A DNA stretch of 6,972 nucleotides from CAYLNG01 sp964497855 (GTDB lineage Bacteria; Verrucomicrobiota; Kiritimatiellia; SS1-B-03-39; UBA6053): assembly GCA_964497855.1 (NCBI GenBank), contig CAZCFM010000162.1, forward strand, positions 1-6,972, given 5' to 3'. How positions within the stretch are numbered: position 1 is the stretch's first letter; each line of letters opens with the position of its first letter. Shown here in pieces: positions 5,395-6,972 of this stretch. A program made the translations under genes and the position numbers. The notes under the pieces are model-generated. The model was not told the origin of the DNA, did not search any database, and saw only the letters and a program-made list of their open reading frames with translations.

Positions 5395-5662
5395 AGATTT
5401 TTTTTCCTTTTCGCCAATATCCGGCGCCAAAAATTCGAATGGTTTCTCCACGGTGGGTGAACCGAACCGTCAGAATTCCTTCCGCCACCCTTCCCAGACA
5501 GAAGTAACGGGTTTCATCGCCCCCATGTTCCATGTCCTTCAAAATCACACGGCAGGGGTCTGCGAATGCAAACTGGGCCAGTGCAAATGATACACCATGC
5601 TTCAACTGGTTTGACTGGTTTTTCAGGGAATCCCACTCAAAGCTGGGCGCAGCGTTTGACAT
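5369..5662 (-). CDS. brnT: BrnT-family (DUF497) toxin, RelE-like ribonuclease
   Basis: The 97-residue protein matches the BrnT family in length and motifs. It opens with FEWDSLKNQSNQLKHGVSF (8-26), the family signature, followed by an FADP turn (33-36), then ETRYFCLGRV (50-59) and LTVRFTHRG (64-72). Family knowledge: BrnT has a RelE-like fold, degrades RNA to stop translation, and is held in check by BrnA. Here the C-terminal signature, usually RIISARxA followed by ExxxYE, reads RIFGAGYWRKGKKIYEE (76-92), so the conserved Ser and Arg of SAR are both glycine. Reduced or altered activity is possible. The start at 5662 follows a promoter with almost no leader. The next gene, brnA, overlaps by 26 bases. 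It is GC-moderate and sits at the edge of the accessory segment, typical for toxin-antitoxin modules. Confidence 0.86.
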   Translation of the reverse strand: MSNAAPSFEWDSLKNQSNQLKHGVSFALAQFAFADPCRVILKDMEHGGDETRYFCLGRVAEGILTVRFTHRGETIRIFGAGYWRKGKKIYEEQNQIH

Positions 5663-5668
5663 CGCTCA

Positions 5669-5696
5669 ACCATATAATCATATGGCAAAATGTCAA
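5669..5696 (-). promoter_or_regulatory. brnTA promoter with operator dyad
   Basis: On the minus strand a consensus TTGACA (5696-5691) is followed after 16 bases by TATGGT (5674-5669, four of six matches to TATAAT). CCATAT (5670-5675) and ATATGG (5680-5685) make a perfect dyad around four bases, covering the spacer and part of the -10. Such a site fits RHH autorepression by BrnA. Transcription would begin about seven bases past the -10, almost at the toxin ATG (5662), so the mRNA may be leaderless. Binding by BrnA is inferred. Confidence 0.52.
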
Positions 5697-5825
5697 CAGC
5701 GATGTCCCCGAAAACGTTTTTTCGCCGGGCCATGGGAAAGGTGGCGCATCCTGGGTTGAATACAACCGCACGCCCTGAAGACCAGACCTCCGTTTGACGC
5801 ATCACCGAGCGATGACACTGACAAA

Positions 5826-5839
5826 GGCCCCGGAGGGCC
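5826..5839 (-). terminator. Weak intrinsic terminator after the sulfatase gene
   Basis: About 10 bases past the sulfatase stop, GGCCC (minus-strand 5839-5835) and GGGCC (5830-5826) pair around a TCCG loop and are followed by TTTGT. The stem is GC-rich but short and the T run is weak. It would separate the sulfatase transcript from the brnTA promoter. Confidence 0.42.
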
Positions 5840-5848
5840 CGCCCAGAT

Positions 5849-6972
5849 TCAGGGATACTCGACCCGTCGCTGGCCGGCGCGGCGGGCGGGGGCGGGCTGT
5901 ATCGTTGCGGGGGCTTCGCCGGCGTCGTGCATGCGCTGCAGCAGGCGGGATGCGAGTTGTTGGCTGAGTTCGGCGTGGGAGGCGAGCCCGGCGAGGTTGT
6001 TGAGTTCGTGCGGGTCGCTGCGCAGGTCGTAGAGGTGGGTCTCGTGGTACAGGTTCGCCGCGGCTTTCCCTTTGTCCTCTTCGGCGGCGGTGACGGCGTA
6101 TTTCCAGCGGTTGGAGCGCAGGGCGCGGCCCGGCGCCATCCAGGAATCGCCGAATTGGATCAACGTGTCCTCGGGCCAGTCGGCGGGCGCACCGTGGCGC
6201 AGAGCGCAGAGCGAACGGCCCTGCACGCCTTCGGGAATCGCAATGCCGGCGGTTTCCAGCAGCGTGGGCATGAGATCGACAAGGCTGGCGGCGTCGTTGC
6301 GTTCGCCGCCGCCGTCCCAGCCGGGACCCCAGAACGCCAGGGGCACGCGAACGGAGCTTTCGTGGGGCGAGCGTTTGTACTCCTCGTTGCGGGTTTTGAA
6401 GTGGCAGCCATGGTCGCTGAGGTACACAACCACGGTGTTGTCGGCCAGACCGGTGGACTCGAGGAGGTCCATGGTGCGTCCGAGGGCCTCGTCGAGACGT
6501 TTGATCATGCCGCAGTAGCCGGGCCAGTGCTGCGGGGCGGTGCCAGTCAGCGCCTGGAGGTCGGGGGGAAGGGGCGCGTGGCGGAATAGCTCCTCGTAGC
6601 CGTGGGGAGCGGGATAGTCGTCGTGGCTGTTCTGGTGGTGGGGCTCCAGATAGGAATGGAAACAGAGGAAGGGCTTTTTGTCTTTCGCGCGTTCATGCAG
6701 GTACTCGAGCATGACATCGGTCTGGGCGTCCACGCGGTAGCCGGGTAGTTTTACCTCGTTGTCGTCGTTGTCCCAGAGGCGGGCGGAGTAAGGACCACTG
6801 ATGAGTTCCACGCAGTTGGCACCGAGCCATTGCTGAAAACCGCCGCGTTGGTCTTTGGGAACAGCTCCCTCCCCGGAGTGTTCAGAAAGATGCCACTTGC
6901 CGAAATAGGCCGTGTGGTAGCCGGCCTGGTTGAAACATTCCGCCAGCTTGGGGGCGTCGGGCTTGAGCCCAG
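5849..6972 (-). CDS. Sulfatase (S1 family), 5' end outside window
   Basis: The visible 373 residues are the C-terminal three-quarters of a formylglycine-dependent sulfatase. Family knowledge: these hydrolyse sulfate esters, often of sulfated polysaccharides, in the periplasm or outside the cell. GYHTAYFGKWHL (visible residues 17-28) holds the active-site Lys of GKWHL. SYLEPHHQN (about 106-114) fits the PH loop, and YLSDHG (about 183-188) gives the Asp-His metal ligands. A Lys (199) and His (203) precede ESSVRVPLAFWGPG, the usual region after the DHG motif. LVDLMPTLLETAGI and LYDLRSDPHELNNLA are common C-terminal signatures. The frame runs open to the window edge, so the CxPSR formylglycine site and any signal peptide are not visible, and substrate cannot be assigned. 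The gene is strongly GC-rich with high G/C third positions, unlike the AT-rich middle segment. An internal GTG at 6811 is not the start, because sulfatase motifs lie upstream of it. Confidence 0.95.
   Translation of the reverse strand, partial: GLKPDAPKLAECFNQAGYHTAYFGKWHLSEHSGEGAVPKDQRGGFQQWLGANCVELISGPYSARLWDNDDNEVKLPGYRVDAQTDVMLEYLHERAKDKKPFLCFHSYLEPHHQNSHDDYPAPHGYEELFRHAPLPPDLQALTGTAPQHWPGYCGMIKRLDEALGRTMDLLESTGLADNTVVVYLSDHGCHFKTRNEEYKRSPHESSVRVPLAFWGPGWDGGGERNDAASLVDLMPTLLETAGIAIPEGVQGRSLCALRHGAPADWPEDTLIQFGDSWMAPGRALRSNRWKYAVTAAEEDKGKAAANLYHETHLYDLRSDPHELNNLAGLASHAELSQQLASRLLQRMHDAGEAPATIQPAPARRAGQRRVEYP

Noticed and set aside
3976..5670. Possible integron cassette array with attC sites
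   Set aside because: GTTRRRY-like heptamers occur (near 4766 and 5664) but only about as often as chance predicts. No paired R'/R'' sites with the right folding and no integrase were seen.
5709..5724. CGAAAA/TTTTCG dyad upstream of the brnT promoter
   Set aside because: Six-base AT-rich stem with no T run in the relevant direction and no clear link to the promoter; common by chance.
5623..5805. 60-codon frame across the brnT promoter
   Set aside because: It overlaps the well-supported toxin start and promoter in another phase and has no family likeness.
5927..6589. Plus-strand 220-codon frame opposite the sulfatase
   Set aside because: Val/Gly/Ala-rich shadow of the sulfatase reading frame.

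Overview
The window looks like part of a Gram-negative chromosome, most plausibly from the PVC group (Verrucomicrobiota, Kiritimatiellota, Planctomycetota or relatives). This is inference. It rests on an LPS-heptose gene, an S1-type sulfatase, high-GC housekeeping genes with weak Shine-Dalgarno signals, a long composite palindrome, and a short 10-bp tandem repeat of a kind I associate with such genomes. No rRNA, tRNA, CRISPR array or transposase was seen.

Left part (1-2213, GC-rich). A nested palindromic element (61-241) lies just downstream of hldD (minus strand, ADP-heptose 6-epimerase). hldD is divergent from a yedK/HMCES-type SRAP gene (plus strand, shield for abasic sites in DNA). A 31-codon frame overlaps the yedK stop in the ATGA arrangement and may be what is left of a second gene. 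A 10-bp tandem repeat follows.

Middle part (about 2220-4700, clearly more AT-rich). All genes are on the minus strand. In transcription order they are: a small three-helix membrane protein (4401-4667); a roughly 115-codon gene broken by one in-frame TAA (3976-4323); an HNH endonuclease-like protein overlapping its end (3330-3995); and a secreted hypothetical protein (2247-3152). The base composition, small unfamiliar genes, a nuclease and a decayed neighbour suggest an acquired accessory segment.

Right part (4700-6972, GC-rich again). About 300 bases contain only hairpins, followed by a 3' coding remnant (5006-5128) and then a BrnT/BrnA type II toxin-antitoxin operon. That operon has a recognisable promoter: TTGACA, a perfect CCATAT/ATATGG dyad, and a predicted transcript start almost on the toxin ATG. 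Upstream, and ending in a weak terminator, is the 3' portion of a sulfatase gene that runs off the window, so its catalytic CxPSR motif is not visible.

I found no clear new multi-gene system. The points most worth a second look are the composite palindrome, the stop-interrupted gene beside the HNH nuclease, and the BrnT variant that has lost the usual SAR motif but keeps a clean self-regulation layout.
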